Below, piece after piece: positions 54,879 through 63,729 of a stretch of 64,000 bases of DNA. The position numbers were made by a program, and so were the translations under genes. Each line of letters opens with the position of its first letter. Position 1 is the stretch's first letter. Under the pieces are notes generated by a model that ran no database searches, had not been told where the DNA came from, and saw only the letters and a program-made list of their open reading frames with translations. This stretch comes from Flavobacterium limi. Lineage in GTDB: Bacteria > Bacteroidota > Bacteroidia > Flavobacteriales > Flavobacteriaceae. The stretch is from positions 62,001-126,000 of the forward strand of contig NZ_JAADZV010000008.1 in the NCBI RefSeq assembly GCF_010645075.1. Reading direction: 5' to 3'.

Positions 54879-56252
54879 TTATCCTTTTAAAATCTTAAAA
54901 GTTTTAACTCTGTTTTCAATTTGGACTTTGCAGATATAAACTCCTCTTGTAATATTTGCGATATTCAATTCTAATTTCTCGTTACCGGTAACATTTTTAG
55001 AAGTGGTAAAAACTTTCGAGCCGTTTGGAGAGAAAATTTCTATCACTGCTTTACCATTCTCGATACTTGAAAATTCAATATTTAAAATGTTATCAATTAG
55101 GGTTGGATAATATTTAATGTCTAAGTTTTCTACATTATCATTTACTCCAAGAGTATTTGGACAATTTGTTGATATTACTCCAGTTGAACTAACCTGAAGT
55201 GTAGCTCCGGCACCACAGGATGCATTTGAAACGTAAGCTGCTACTTCGGCTACAGGAAGTACAGTGTAGGTATAAGAAGGTTTTGTAGGTGCTGTTCCAT
55301 AATTCAGTCCGGTAACTGCTGTAGAACTTATTCCTCTTACACAATTATCAAATATTAATCCTGCTGTCCCTGTCCCTTCATTAACAGGACTTGATATAGT
55401 AGCTATTTGTTCAAAATTAGAATTTTCAACATAACATGTTGATCCTTGGTTACCAGCACCTAATCCAATAGCTCTTGCACTTGAAACAGATGTTTTGTAA
55501 TAACAGTTTAATATATGCAGTTCCGCATTTCTTGCCCTTGGCATTCTTTCTTTACATCCTTCAGCCCAATAACAGTTCTTTAAGGTAACGCTAAATCTTC
55601 CATCTGTTGGGAAGTCAGTAATACCAGATCCTATTAAATCTGAAAACCGATGATCAGCAGATCCACCAGATCCACCCGCTATTGGGGCTTTTAGATAGGT
55701 GAATTTACACCATGAAACAGTTGTGTTGTCTGCACTGCCTTTAATATCAAAATTTCCGTCCATTCCATCCCGAAATTCACAGTGATCAATCCATACATTT
55801 GTTCCTTCGTTAGTAAGATTGTCCCGACCATCAACATCATACGCACCAGGTCCTTCAAAAATTAGATTTCTAATAATAACATTATTTGAACCTGATTTTA
55901 TATATAAAATTCCTGAATTTGCTGCAGATGTTGTTGAATTTCCAACTGTAATTTGTAGATTTCTAAGTTTTGCTCCAGGCAAGCCAATAATTGTTTTATT
56001 GTTTAGTTGAACACTAAAATAATTACAATCTATCGTACCCGAAACTAAAATTACTGAATTAGCAGTTGTTTTTGAGCTAAGAGCTGTTGTTAATTCATTG
56101 TAAGTAGTAACCGTTACGGTATTAGAAGCGGTAGGAGTTCCGCCACCTGTGGCAGCAGCACCAAAACCTTCAGGTGAAGACATGTAATAGTTCTGTGCAA
56201 AAATACCAGAAAAGCTGAGCAGGAAAAAAAGTAGGGGTAATGTTTTTTTCAT
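54879..56252 (-). CDS. pectate lyase (PL1-like) with type A T9SS sorting domain
   Basis: 457 residues. Signal peptide 1-20. The parallel beta-helix body carries PL1 hallmarks: NVWIDHCEF, a Ca2+-site DGNFDIKGSADNTTVSW region, and RMPRARN for the catalytic Arg region. The last ~80 residues, from about DIKYYPTLIDNILNIEF to KTFKILKG, form a T9SS type A sorting domain. Secreted to the cell surface or outside to cut pectin or polygalacturonate. It is solitary, not in a SusC/D cluster. Confidence 0.9.
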   Translation of the reverse strand: MKKTLPLLFFLLSFSGIFAQNYYMSSPEGFGAAATGGGTPTASNTVTVTTYNELTTALSSKTTANSVILVSGTIDCNYFSVQLNNKTIIGLPGAKLRNLQITVGNSTTSAANSGILYIKSGSNNVIIRNLIFEGPGAYDVDGRDNLTNEGTNVWIDHCEFRDGMDGNFDIKGSADNTTVSWCKFTYLKAPIAGGSGGSADHRFSDLIGSGITDFPTDGRFSVTLKNCYWAEGCKERMPRARNAELHILNCYYKTSVSSARAIGLGAGNQGSTCYVENSNFEQIATISSPVNEGTGTAGLIFDNCVRGISSTAVTGLNYGTAPTKPSYTYTVLPVAEVAAYVSNASCGAGATLQVSSTGVISTNCPNTLGVNDNVENLDIKYYPTLIDNILNIEFSSIENGKAVIEIFSPNGSKVFTTSKNVTGNEKLELNIANITRGVYICKVQIENRVKTFKILKG

Positions 56253-56301
56253 TTTTTAAAATCTAAGTTTATAATAGTTTTTAATTGTTACAAGTGGTTA
56301 A

Positions 56302-56323
56302 TGTAATCGATTGCACAAATTTA
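56302..56323 (-). promoter_or_regulatory. pectate lyase promoter and adjacent near-palindrome
   Basis: CAAATTTA on the plus strand is TAAATTTG on the minus strand, matching TAnnTTTG. Next to it, TGTAATCGATTGCA (56302-56315) is a 14-base near-palindrome (one mismatched pair) over the predicted transcript start, a candidate regulator site. Confidence 0.45.
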
Positions 56324-56548
56324 ACTTAATTAAATTCATAGAAAATATTTTTGTATAATATTTATGAATATATATTATATTTTTAAGGTTATGGGAGGTA
56401 TAGGAGAGTATTAATAAGAATAAATTAATATTTACCTGTTTTTTATGAAAAAAAATAAAGTTTTCATAATTTAATAATAACACTTTTAATTTTTTGATTT
56501 ATAGATGTAAGAAATTTACATCCTCATTTATTCAGGAGACTTTTTATA

Positions 56549-56583
56549 AAAAAAAAATCCCCAAATTGTGCATTTGGAGGATT
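56549..56583 (-). terminator. terminator of the sigma/anti-sigma operon
   Basis: On the minus strand AATCCTCCAAAT, loop, ATTTGGGGATT and a run of T's. The stem has one bulged base. Confidence 0.75.
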
Positions 56584-56608
56584 AATAAAAGTTTTATTTT
56601 TTCTGAAA

Positions 56609-57397
56609 TTAAACTTTTCCTAAAGTATATAATTGTTCCATAGTAGGAGATACGCTTCCACCTTCAGGTTCTAATGTGATTCCAAATGCTTCTGCATAGA
56701 CTGTCTGATCTACTGCAAATATCTTTTGGCTATTTCCTTCAAAATTGCTCAATAAACCAATGCTGGTAGGAGTCAGGGTAGGACTTAATTTAAGTGCCCA
56801 AACCTGGTAAACTTTTCCTCTTGGAGGTTTTGGCAGACCGGCAGCATCAATATAGGTTGTTTTACTTTCTTTGTTCCAATACACTTTTGCAAATGATGTT
56901 GGTGAAACAGCCTGACCACCTAATGTAACACTTGTATTTTTAATATCCCTAACGATTGTAAGACTTTTTTCTGTTTCTTTATTTTGTATGTCCAGATAAG
57001 CAAAGTCTCTTTCAATTTTGTTTTTTTCGTTACCTATTATGGTAATAGCGTCTTTTGTTTTTGTCAGTTCTAAAGTCTGATAGCCCAAACCTAACAATAA
57101 TAATATTGCTGCAGCCCAACCAATATATTGCGTTCGGTTTGATACAGACTTCATCTCGACTACTTTTCCGTGTTTCAGTTCTAAACGGGCTTTTATTGTT
57201 TCAAAATTTGCTACCGAATGAAAAGGGGAAAAACTGGATGACAAAGCAACAATAGCTTTTTCTATTGAAATAATTTCGCTCTCAACTTCGGGATTGTTTT
57301 TTGCCAATGTGGCTATTTCCAGATTTTCAGTTTCGGTCAATAAACCATAAACATAAAGTTCCAGAATTCCTGATTCTATATATTCTTGTGCTTCCAT
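56609..57397 (-). CDS. anti-sigma factor (RskA/anti-sigma-K-like)
   Basis: 262 residues. A soluble N-terminus (about 1-88) with the short helical region expected to hold sigma, one membrane helix near 92-110 (YIGWAAAILLLLGLG), a coiled stretch, and an extra-cytoplasmic RskA-type domain with KVYQVWALKLSP. Holds the ECF sigma factor at the membrane until a signal arrives. The start overlaps the sigma stop by one base (TAATG), tightly coupling the two. Confidence 0.88.
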   Translation of the reverse strand: MEAQEYIESGILELYVYGLLTETENLEIATLAKNNPEVESEIISIEKAIVALSSSFSPFHSVANFETIKARLELKHGKVVEMKSVSNRTQYIGWAAAILLLLGLGYQTLELTKTKDAITIIGNEKNKIERDFAYLDIQNKETEKSLTIVRDIKNTSVTLGGQAVSPTSFAKVYWNKESKTTYIDAAGLPKPPRGKVYQVWALKLSPTLTPTSIGLLSNFEGNSQKIFAVDQTVYAEAFGITLEPEGGSVSPTMEQLYTLGKV

Positions 57398-57927
57398 TAG
57401 ATTTTTAGATAATTACGTAAATCATTAATGCAGTTTCTGTTTTGTGTTTTGATAGTTCCCAGTGGCATAGCCAGTTCTTCTGAAGCTTCTTGCTGTGTAT
57501 ATCCTTTAAAGAATAACAAATCAATAATCTCGATACATTTTGGTTTTAGTTTTTTTACAAATTCCTGAATTCCAATAACGTCTATTTTATTATTGATTTT
57601 GTTATTGTCATCTAACAGATGTACGAAATTATCTGAGGAAAGGTTTTTTTGACTGTTATTAAAATTTTTAGATCTTAATTTATCAATAGATGTATTTCGG
57701 GCAATATTGAGAATCCAGGTATAGAACCGGCCTTTACTTTCGTTATAAGTATCGATGTTCTTCCAGATTTTCACGAAAACTTCCTGTAAAACATCTTCGG
57801 ATTCTTCGCGATTTTTTATTAAAATGTTGATGACCGAAAATAAACTTTTCGAATACATGTCATACAAGTGAGTAAAAGCCCTTTCGTCTTTCTTGTGGAT
57901 TAAAGCTAATAATTCTTCCTGACTCAT
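57397..57927 (-). CDS. ECF-family RNA polymerase sigma factor
   Basis: 176 residues. Sigma-70 region 2 (AFTHLYDMYSKSLFSVI and VLQEVFVKIWKNIDTYNE) and region 4 (KCIEIIDLLFFKGYTQQEAS, a helix-turn-helix). No region 1 or 3. Paired with the anti-sigma gene through a one-base overlap. The stimulus is unknown. Confidence 0.93.
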   Translation of the reverse strand: MSQEELLALIHKKDERAFTHLYDMYSKSLFSVINILIKNREESEDVLQEVFVKIWKNIDTYNESKGRFYTWILNIARNTSIDKLRSKNFNNSQKNLSSDNFVHLLDDNNKINNKIDVIGIQEFVKKLKPKCIEIIDLLFFKGYTQQEASEELAMPLGTIKTQNRNCINDLRNYLKI

Positions 57928-58670
57928 AAATTTAGATTTTAAAATTTTAACAAAGTTTAATTTACTTTTTACGGATTCATTATAAAGATAATTTATTTTT
58001 TCTTTTATTCTTCAATTTTTTCATTGCCTGAAAGTCTTGTAAAATATGAGGTTTTGAAAAAAAATGTATTTTTTTAACTTTTTTTAAAACCAAAGCTAAA
58101 CCTTTTACGTAAATGCTATTATAACATAATTTAGTTAGCTTAATAGCAGACGAATTAAATTACACATAAATAGTATAAGAAAATTTAAATTGTCCAAATA
58201 AATATTCTGATTTTAAAACATTAAATAAAAATTAACTGAAGTATAGTTGATGTCTTCGGGCTTCCAATGAAAAGTTTATTATAATGAAAATAAAATATGT
58301 TTTGATAATTACGTATTTACAAATACCACTTATGTAAATAACCTGAATTCAAATGTCTTTATTATGATAACTTTTAACATCCGAAACATCAACTTTAAAA
58401 GAGAATCTTAAAAAATAAATTTTGGGGACGGGAGCAGAACAGTTTAGTTTGATGAGCAGGGCTGAACTGTTTAGTCTTCCGTACTTAATAATATTTAGTA
58501 TGACAAAATATAAGGTTAATATAATTTCATGGTTTGATTTGTTTGTAAGTAGAAGCCTAACGCCTGATTAACGTTAGGCTTCACTTTTATCTAATATTCC
58601 CTTAGTTAAAAATAGGTCATGGATGTCTTTATAAGTTAGAAATTAATTAATTTTATAAAAAATATAAACG
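57928..58670. other. 743-bp intergenic region with an isolated hairpin
   Basis: No gene of useful length. Near 58438-58475 the short repeat GAACAGTTTAGT is echoed by GAACTGTTTAGT. A strong hairpin (58552-58582) lies 90 bases before the peroxidase gene, with nothing convincing upstream that it would terminate. Confidence 0.5.
58552..58588 (+). terminator. terminator-like hairpin
   Basis: Perfect 11-base stem GAAGCCTAACG / CGTTAGGCTTC with a nine-base loop, then ACTTTTA. It has no clear upstream gene on its strand, so it may end a small RNA or be left over from a lost gene. Confidence 0.6.
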
Positions 58671-59258
58671 ATGAAAAAAATATTATTTATAGCGTGTGGT
58701 GCTATCTTTTTATTTAGCTGCCAAAATCAGGCACAGACAAATAAATCAAAATTGGATAAAAAAGAGAATGTTATGGCTAAAGAAACTATATACCAGTACA
58801 AAGTAGAAGATTTGTCAGGTAATACTTTTGATTTTTCTTCTCTAAAAGGAAAAAAAATCATGATTGTAAACACTGCTTCAAAATGTGGATTAACTCCTCA
58901 ATATAAAGACCTTGAAGCAATTTATAAGGAATATAAAGATAAAGGTTTCGTAATAGTAGGGTTTCCGGCAAACAATTTTGCATCACAGGAACCAGGTACA
59001 AATGAAGAAATTGGCGCTTTCTGCCAGCAAAATTATGGTGTGACTTTTCCAATGATGGACAAAGTTTCCGTAAAAGGGGATGATATGTGTGAAGTTTATA
59101 AATTTCTTACACAAAAATCTAAAAACGGCGTACAGGACTCTGAAGTAGAGTGGAATTTTCAAAAATATTTAATTAATGAAAAAGGCGAATTGGTAAAAGT
59201 TGTAAAACCACGAACATTGCCTACAGATCCTGAAGTTATAAATTGGATAAAAGGATAA
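58671..59258 (+). CDS. glutathione peroxidase family protein, lipoprotein form
   Basis: 195 residues. Catalytic set C72 (NTASKCGLT), Q106 (SQEPGT) and W161 (EWNFQKYL), the Cys form with no Sec. The first 17 residues are a lipoprotein signal ending at C17, so the enzyme is probably anchored in the envelope and reduces lipid or other peroxides, likely via thioredoxin. A second ATG at residue 35 begins MAKETIYQ, where cytosolic relatives start, so a shorter form is possible. Confidence 0.93.
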   Translation: MKKILFIACGAIFLFSCQNQAQTNKSKLDKKENVMAKETIYQYKVEDLSGNTFDFSSLKGKKIMIVNTASKCGLTPQYKDLEAIYKEYKDKGFVIVGFPANNFASQEPGTNEEIGAFCQQNYGVTFPMMDKVSVKGDDMCEVYKFLTQKSKNGVQDSEVEWNFQKYLINEKGELVKVVKPRTLPTDPEVINWIKG

Positions 59259-59281
59259 TATTTTAGAAAATAAATTATTTG

Positions 59282-59317
59282 AAATGAGATTTTAGGAAAC
59301 TGAAATCTCATTTTTCG
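59282..59317. terminator. bidirectional hairpin terminator
   Basis: Perfect 11-base stem AAATGAGATTT / AAATCTCATTT (59282-59292, 59303-59313), followed by T's, shared by the peroxidase gene and the convergent dihydrouridine synthase gene. Confidence 0.8.
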
Positions 59318-60255
59318 TTTTTAAAAATAGAGCAAACGGCAACTTCATAATTCCGAATGCTTTTTGCCTTTTTTATCTGTTTTAATATTTTTTGCGGATT
59401 TGAAAATGTTTCTGCAAAATATTCCCATAAATGATACATCTTCAATAAAATATGAGTCTGTCCGGATAAAGATTCGCTGTAAATAGCATATAGTGTATCA
59501 TGAAATTCGCTGAATAATTTCATTTTGTTTTCAGGATATTCAAAAGTGTTATTTTTTATCATGCCGGGCAAAAACGGATCAGAAATCAGACCGCGTCCAA
59601 TCATCCAGTGGTCTATGGTTGGGAAACGTTCCTGCATTTCATGAAATTTAGCCACCGAAGTAATGTCTCCGTTATAATACAATTTATGTTTGGTATTGTC
59701 AATACATTGCTGAAAGGCATCCAAATGCACACCGCCTTTGTATAATTGTTTCCCAATTCGGGCATGAATAGCGATATTTTTAAGAGGATAAGTATCTAAA
59801 ATAGGTAAAACATCCAGAATTTCTTCAGTAGTATCATATCCTAAACGCATTTTCATGGATACAATAATATCAGTTTCAGAATGTGCTCTGTCCAGAATAC
59901 GATTGATTTGATCGGTGTTTTTAATCAAACCGGAACCCATTCCGGACTTGGTAACCATTGGGTAAGGGCAGCCTAGATTCCAGTTTAATTCTTTATAGCC
60001 CAATTCGCGGACATATTTAGCCACAAATAGAAACTCATCTGCATCATTCGTTATTACCTGTGGAATTACTTCTAAACCAATATTATTTTCAGGAAGCAAA
60101 TCTCGTTCATATGATGCTTTTATAACTAATTTTCCATTCAGACGAATGTATGGGGAATAAAAAGTGTCAATCCCTCCAAAAATTCTGTTTTGGGCATTTC
60201 TGAAACGAAAATCGGTAAATCCTTGTAATGGCGATGAGAGTAAGGTGAAATCCAT
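59308..60255 (-). CDS. tRNA-dihydrouridine synthase
   Basis: 315 residues. FMN-binding TIM barrel with the Dus signature LGCPYPMVTKSGMGSGL (catalytic Cys), MKMRLGYD, HARIGKQLYKGG and NGDITS. Reduces uridine in tRNA. The motifs and 315-residue length fit the DusC-like branch, but assignment to DusA/B/C is not certain, so no symbol is given. Confidence 0.92.
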   Translation of the reverse strand: MDFTLLSSPLQGFTDFRFRNAQNRIFGGIDTFYSPYIRLNGKLVIKASYERDLLPENNIGLEVIPQVITNDADEFLFVAKYVRELGYKELNWNLGCPYPMVTKSGMGSGLIKNTDQINRILDRAHSETDIIVSMKMRLGYDTTEEILDVLPILDTYPLKNIAIHARIGKQLYKGGVHLDAFQQCIDNTKHKLYYNGDITSVAKFHEMQERFPTIDHWMIGRGLISDPFLPGMIKNNTFEYPENKMKLFSEFHDTLYAIYSESLSGQTHILLKMYHLWEYFAETFSNPQKILKQIKKAKSIRNYEVAVCSIFKNEK

Positions 60256-60359
60256 AGTATTTGCAAAGTCACAAAGATACTATTTGTAAACCGGATTTCA
60301 GGATATGATTTTTATCTTCTAATTTATTTCGGTGTTTAAGTATTGAATTCTATATGAAA

Positions 60360-60857
60360 TTATTTCAGAATCAATTGCATAAAAACCAGATCAAGCCAGT
60401 GACCGAATTTATACCCAACTTCCCGAATTGTTCCTGTGTTAACAAATCCAAATTTTTCATGAAAAGCGATACTTCCGGCATTATCAGCGTCGATTGCGCC
60501 AATCATAACGTGATAGCCTTGTTCTTTTGCTAAACGAATCAATTCTGTTAGTAATTTTGATCCAACGCCTTTTCCAATTACATCATCTACAACATAAACA
60601 GAATGTTCAACAGTATATTGATAGCCAATTTTCTCCCGGAATTGTCCATAAGTTCCATAACCGGCAACTTCGCCGTCCAAATCTGCGACAATGACAGGGA
60701 TGTTTTTAGCTTTTTTATCTTCGAACCATTTTGTCTGGACTTCTAAATTTTGAATTTCATAGCTATAATTTGCTGTTGTATTCAAAATAGAATGATTTAC
60801 GATTTCCAGTATTTTACCTAAATCGTTTGTTGTCGCGGGTCTAAGTGTTAAGCTCAT
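60360..60857 (-). CDS. GNAT-family N-acetyltransferase, phosphinothricin-acetyltransferase-like
   Basis: 165 residues from the ATG at 60857. A longer start (MKILFISFI) at 60884 is in frame but adds an odd hydrophobic piece. The acetyl-CoA loop VIGKGVGSKLLTELIR and a tail FGFVNTGTIREVGYKFGHWLD fit the Pat/Bar-like branch. Probably detoxifies an amine or amino acid; substrate unknown. Divergent from menD. Confidence 0.87.
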   Translation of the reverse strand: MSLTLRPATTNDLGKILEIVNHSILNTTANYSYEIQNLEVQTKWFEDKKAKNIPVIVADLDGEVAGYGTYGQFREKIGYQYTVEHSVYVVDDVIGKGVGSKLLTELIRLAKEQGYHVMIGAIDADNAGSIAFHEKFGFVNTGTIREVGYKFGHWLDLVFMQLILK

Positions 60858-60905
60858 AATAAAGGAGATAAATAAGATCTTCATTCTTATCGAAAATCAG
60901 TTTTG

Positions 60906-60913
60906 CAAATGTA
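60906..60913 (-). promoter_or_regulatory. Bacteroidota -7 box for the GNAT gene
   Basis: Reads TACATTTG on the minus strand, matching TAnnTTTG, about 49 bases before the ATG at 60857. Confidence 0.5.
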
Positions 60914-60976
60914 TTTCCTTTTTATAAAATACATTTAATATCTTGTTGTTTTAAGTAAAATCAGAAGTGAAGTTTG

Positions 60977-60984
60977 TAACTTTG
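60977..60984 (+). promoter_or_regulatory. Bacteroidota -7 box for menD
   Basis: TAACTTTG matches TAnnTTTG, 60 bases before the menD ATG, back to back with the GNAT promoter. Confidence 0.5.
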
Positions 60985-61044
60985 TGTTCGCAAAAAGAAA
61001 ATTTCAGTAATAGATTTTCTTAAAAAAATAATACGCCGTTTAGC

Positions 61045-62706
61045 ATGATTTATCCCAAAATACCGCTTGCTCAAAGCATTATCGAAATTTGTTCAGCAAA
61101 AGGAATTCATAATATTATAATTTCTCCGGGATCCAGAAATGCGCCATTAACAATTGGTTTTGCCCAAAATTCTAATTTTAAATGTTACAGTATAGCAGAT
61201 GAGCGCTGTGCTGCTTTTTTTGCTTTAGGAATTGCCCAGCAAACAAAAAAGCCAACGGCAATTGTCTGTACATCGGGGTCGGCATTATTAAATTATTATC
61301 CCGCTGTAGCCGAAGCATTTTACAGTCAGATTACATTAATTGTCATTTCGGCAGACCGTCCGCAAAATAAGATTGATATTGGCGACGGGCAAACGATTCG
61401 TCAGCAAAACGTTTTTCAGAATCATTCGGTTTTCAATGCTAATTTAACAGAAGAAGCTTCTGACGAAAATGATTTAAAAATAAATGAAGCTATAGAAACG
61501 GCAATTCTTCAAAAAGGGCCTGTTCATATCAATGCACCTTTTGAAGAGCCTTTGTACGAAACAACAGATGTTCTTTCTATTAAACCAGAAATCACAAATT
61601 CTGATGAAATCATCGGAACAAAATCAATCGAAAATGTAGCAGATTTTGTTTCAATTTGGAATTCAGCTAAACGAAAACTTGTTTTGGTTGGAGTAAATGA
61701 AGGTGATTCAATTGAACAAAAAACAATAGAAAATTTTGCTAATGATCCATCTATTGTAGTTCTTACAGAAACAACGTCTAATTTGCATCATCCTAATTTT
61801 ATTAATAGTATCGATACATTAATCACACCTTTTGATGATGCTGATTTTAAGGAATTCGAGCCTGAAATCTTAGTGACTTTCGGTGGCATGGTCGTTTCAA
61901 AACGCATTAAGGGGTTTCTGCGAAAATACAAACCACAACATCATTGGCATATTGATACTCTACGTGCTTACGATACATTCAATGCATTGACAAAACATTT
62001 TGCGATGCAGCCAAATGATTTTTTCAATGATTTACTGACAAAAACAGCCTTTGCAGAAAGTGATTATTTTAAGCAGATCAATGAAGTTTACCAGTTGCGA
62101 AAAATTAAAAAGCAAAAGTACTTAGATAAAATTCCTTTTTCAGATTTTAAAGTATTTGAGAAAGTAATAGCATCGTTGCCCAAAAACAGTCAGTTGCAGA
62201 TAAGTAACAGTTCACCCATTCGGTACGCGCAGCTAATTGATATTGATTCTTCGATAGAAGTTTTTTGCAACAGAGGTACAAGTGGAATCGACGGAAGTAC
62301 ATCCACTGCAATAGGTGCCGCAGTTGGAAGTCAAAAACAAACCGTTTTTATCACCGGTGATATTAGTTTTTTATATGACAGTAACGCTTTGTGGAATGCT
62401 TACATTCCTAAAGATTTCAAAATTATTTTGATTAATAATGGTGGAGGAGGAATTTTCAGAATCTTGCCAGGTCATGAGGAAAAACCTGTTTTTAATACTT
62501 ATTTTGAAACTTCACATCATTTAACTGCAGAACACCTGGCAAAAATGTATCAAATGAATTATTTTACAGCAACTGATACAGATTCATTAGAGAAAAGTAT
62601 CAGATTATTGTATGAAAAAAATGATGCTCCGAATATTTTAGAAATATTTACGCCAACTTCTGAAAATGATATTATATTAAAACAATATTTTAAAGAACTG
62701 ATTTAA
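61045..62706 (+). CDS. menD: 2-succinyl-5-enolpyruvyl-6-hydroxy-3-cyclohexene-1-carboxylate synthase
   Basis: 553 residues. Thiamine diphosphate enzyme of menaquinone synthesis joining isochorismate and 2-oxoglutarate. SPGSRNAPLTIGF near 29-41, RCAAFFALG Glu/Arg region, and the TPP/Mg motif GDISFLYDSNAL near 447-458. Normal length. Menaquinone is the respiratory quinone of this group. Confidence 0.95.
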   Translation: MIYPKIPLAQSIIEICSAKGIHNIIISPGSRNAPLTIGFAQNSNFKCYSIADERCAAFFALGIAQQTKKPTAIVCTSGSALLNYYPAVAEAFYSQITLIVISADRPQNKIDIGDGQTIRQQNVFQNHSVFNANLTEEASDENDLKINEAIETAILQKGPVHINAPFEEPLYETTDVLSIKPEITNSDEIIGTKSIENVADFVSIWNSAKRKLVLVGVNEGDSIEQKTIENFANDPSIVVLTETTSNLHHPNFINSIDTLITPFDDADFKEFEPEILVTFGGMVVSKRIKGFLRKYKPQHHWHIDTLRAYDTFNALTKHFAMQPNDFFNDLLTKTAFAESDYFKQINEVYQLRKIKKQKYLDKIPFSDFKVFEKVIASLPKNSQLQISNSSPIRYAQLIDIDSSIEVFCNRGTSGIDGSTSTAIGAAVGSQKQTVFITGDISFLYDSNALWNAYIPKDFKIILINNGGGGIFRILPGHEEKPVFNTYFETSHHLTAEHLAKMYQMNYFTATDTDSLEKSIRLLYEKNDAPNILEIFTPTSENDIILKQYFKELI

Positions 62707-62774
62707 TAATTAAGAGCGTCATTGAGACGTTTTTTTATAAACATATTTTTCGCTGTACTCATTTTCAAACTTCG

Positions 62775-62782
62775 TACATTTG
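62775..62782 (+). promoter_or_regulatory. Bacteroidota -7 box for the CvfB-like gene
   Basis: TACATTTG matches TAnnTTTG, 40 bases before the ATG at 62823. Confidence 0.5.
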
Positions 62783-62822
62783 CACTTTAAAACTTAGCTG
62801 ACTTGGCTTAGAACTTCATAAT

Positions 62823-63677
62823 ATGATTGAAATAGGAAAATACAATACACTTACCATATTACGTGATACCAAAGTGGGTTTGTTTTTAGGAAATCCTGAA
62901 AAAGACCCGGAAGGAATTCACGATATTTTATTACCCAATAAATACGTTCCAAATGAATTTGAAATAGGCGAAGAACTTGTTGTTTTTGTTTATTTGGACC
63001 ATGAACAGCGTCCGGTTGCGACTACACTTGAGCCTTATATATTGTTGAATGAATTTTCACTTTTAAGAGTAAATTATATCAATCAGGTTGGTGCATTTAT
63101 GGATTGGGGAATGGAGAAAGATATCCTGGTTCCGTTTAAGGAACAGGCCCGTCCGATGGAAAAAGGAAAGCGTTATCTGGTTTATCTTTATATGGATGAA
63201 AAGACAAAACGTTTGGTGGCTTCAAGTAAGTTAAATCAATTTTTGAAAAACGATCACCTCACAGTAGAAAAAGGAGAAGAAGTTGATTTAATAGTTTCGC
63301 ACATTACCGAATTAGGAATTAACGTTATCATCAATGAGCAGCACAAAGGATTGCTTTATAAAGATGAAGTATACGATGATTCGATAAGAACAGGAGACAG
63401 AATGCGTGGTTATATCAAAAACATTCGTCCTGATAATAAAATTGACGTTGCTTTGCAGATACAGGGATATCAGAGTATCGAACCGAATGCAGAGAAAATT
63501 TTAGATGAATTAAGAGCAAACCGCGGATTTTTGCGTTTAAATGACAATTCACATCCTGAAGACATTAAAACAGTATTAAAAATGAGTAAAAAAACCTTTA
63601 AAAAAGCAATTGGAGCTTTGTATAAAGAAAAACTAATCGAAATTAAAGAAGACGGAATTTATTTAGTAAAAGAATAA
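62823..63677 (+). CDS. CvfB-like S1 RNA-binding protein
   Basis: 284 residues. Several S1-like OB domains in tandem (about 5-60, 65-130, 140-210) and a C-terminal winged helix (KTFKKAIGALYKEKLIEI). Residues VNYINQVGAFMDWGMEKDILVPFKEQ are typical of CvfB, an RNA-binding virulence-linked regulator in Firmicutes, widespread in Bacteroidota. Cytoplasmic. A terminator follows. Confidence 0.88.
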   Translation: MIEIGKYNTLTILRDTKVGLFLGNPEKDPEGIHDILLPNKYVPNEFEIGEELVVFVYLDHEQRPVATTLEPYILLNEFSLLRVNYINQVGAFMDWGMEKDILVPFKEQARPMEKGKRYLVYLYMDEKTKRLVASSKLNQFLKNDHLTVEKGEEVDLIVSHITELGINVIINEQHKGLLYKDEVYDDSIRTGDRMRGYIKNIRPDNKIDVALQIQGYQSIEPNAEKILDELRANRGFLRLNDNSHPEDIKTVLKMSKKTFKKAIGALYKEKLIEIKEDGIYLVKE

Positions 63678-63690
63678 ATCGAATCTCAAA

Positions 63691-63729
63691 AAAAAGCTCA
63701 AAAAGAAATTATTCCTTTTGAGCTTTTTT
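63691..63729. terminator. bidirectional hairpin terminator
   Basis: Thirteen-base stem AAAAAGCTCAAAA / TTTTGAGCTTTTT (63691-63703, 63716-63728), A's before and T's after, between CvfB-like and the convergent acyltransferase. Confidence 0.82.

Larger units (their letters stand above)
56253..56608. other. 356-bp region between pectate lyase and anti-sigma gene
   Basis: No convincing gene. It holds the pectate lyase promoter (56316-56323), a near-palindrome at 56302-56315, a T-rich block, and the anti-sigma terminator hairpin near 56557. Confidence 0.6.

Noticed and set aside
56298..56483. 61-codon minus-strand frame upstream of pectate lyase
   Set aside because: Low-complexity Asn/Ile/Tyr-rich product and overlap with the promoter; chance frame in AT-rich DNA.
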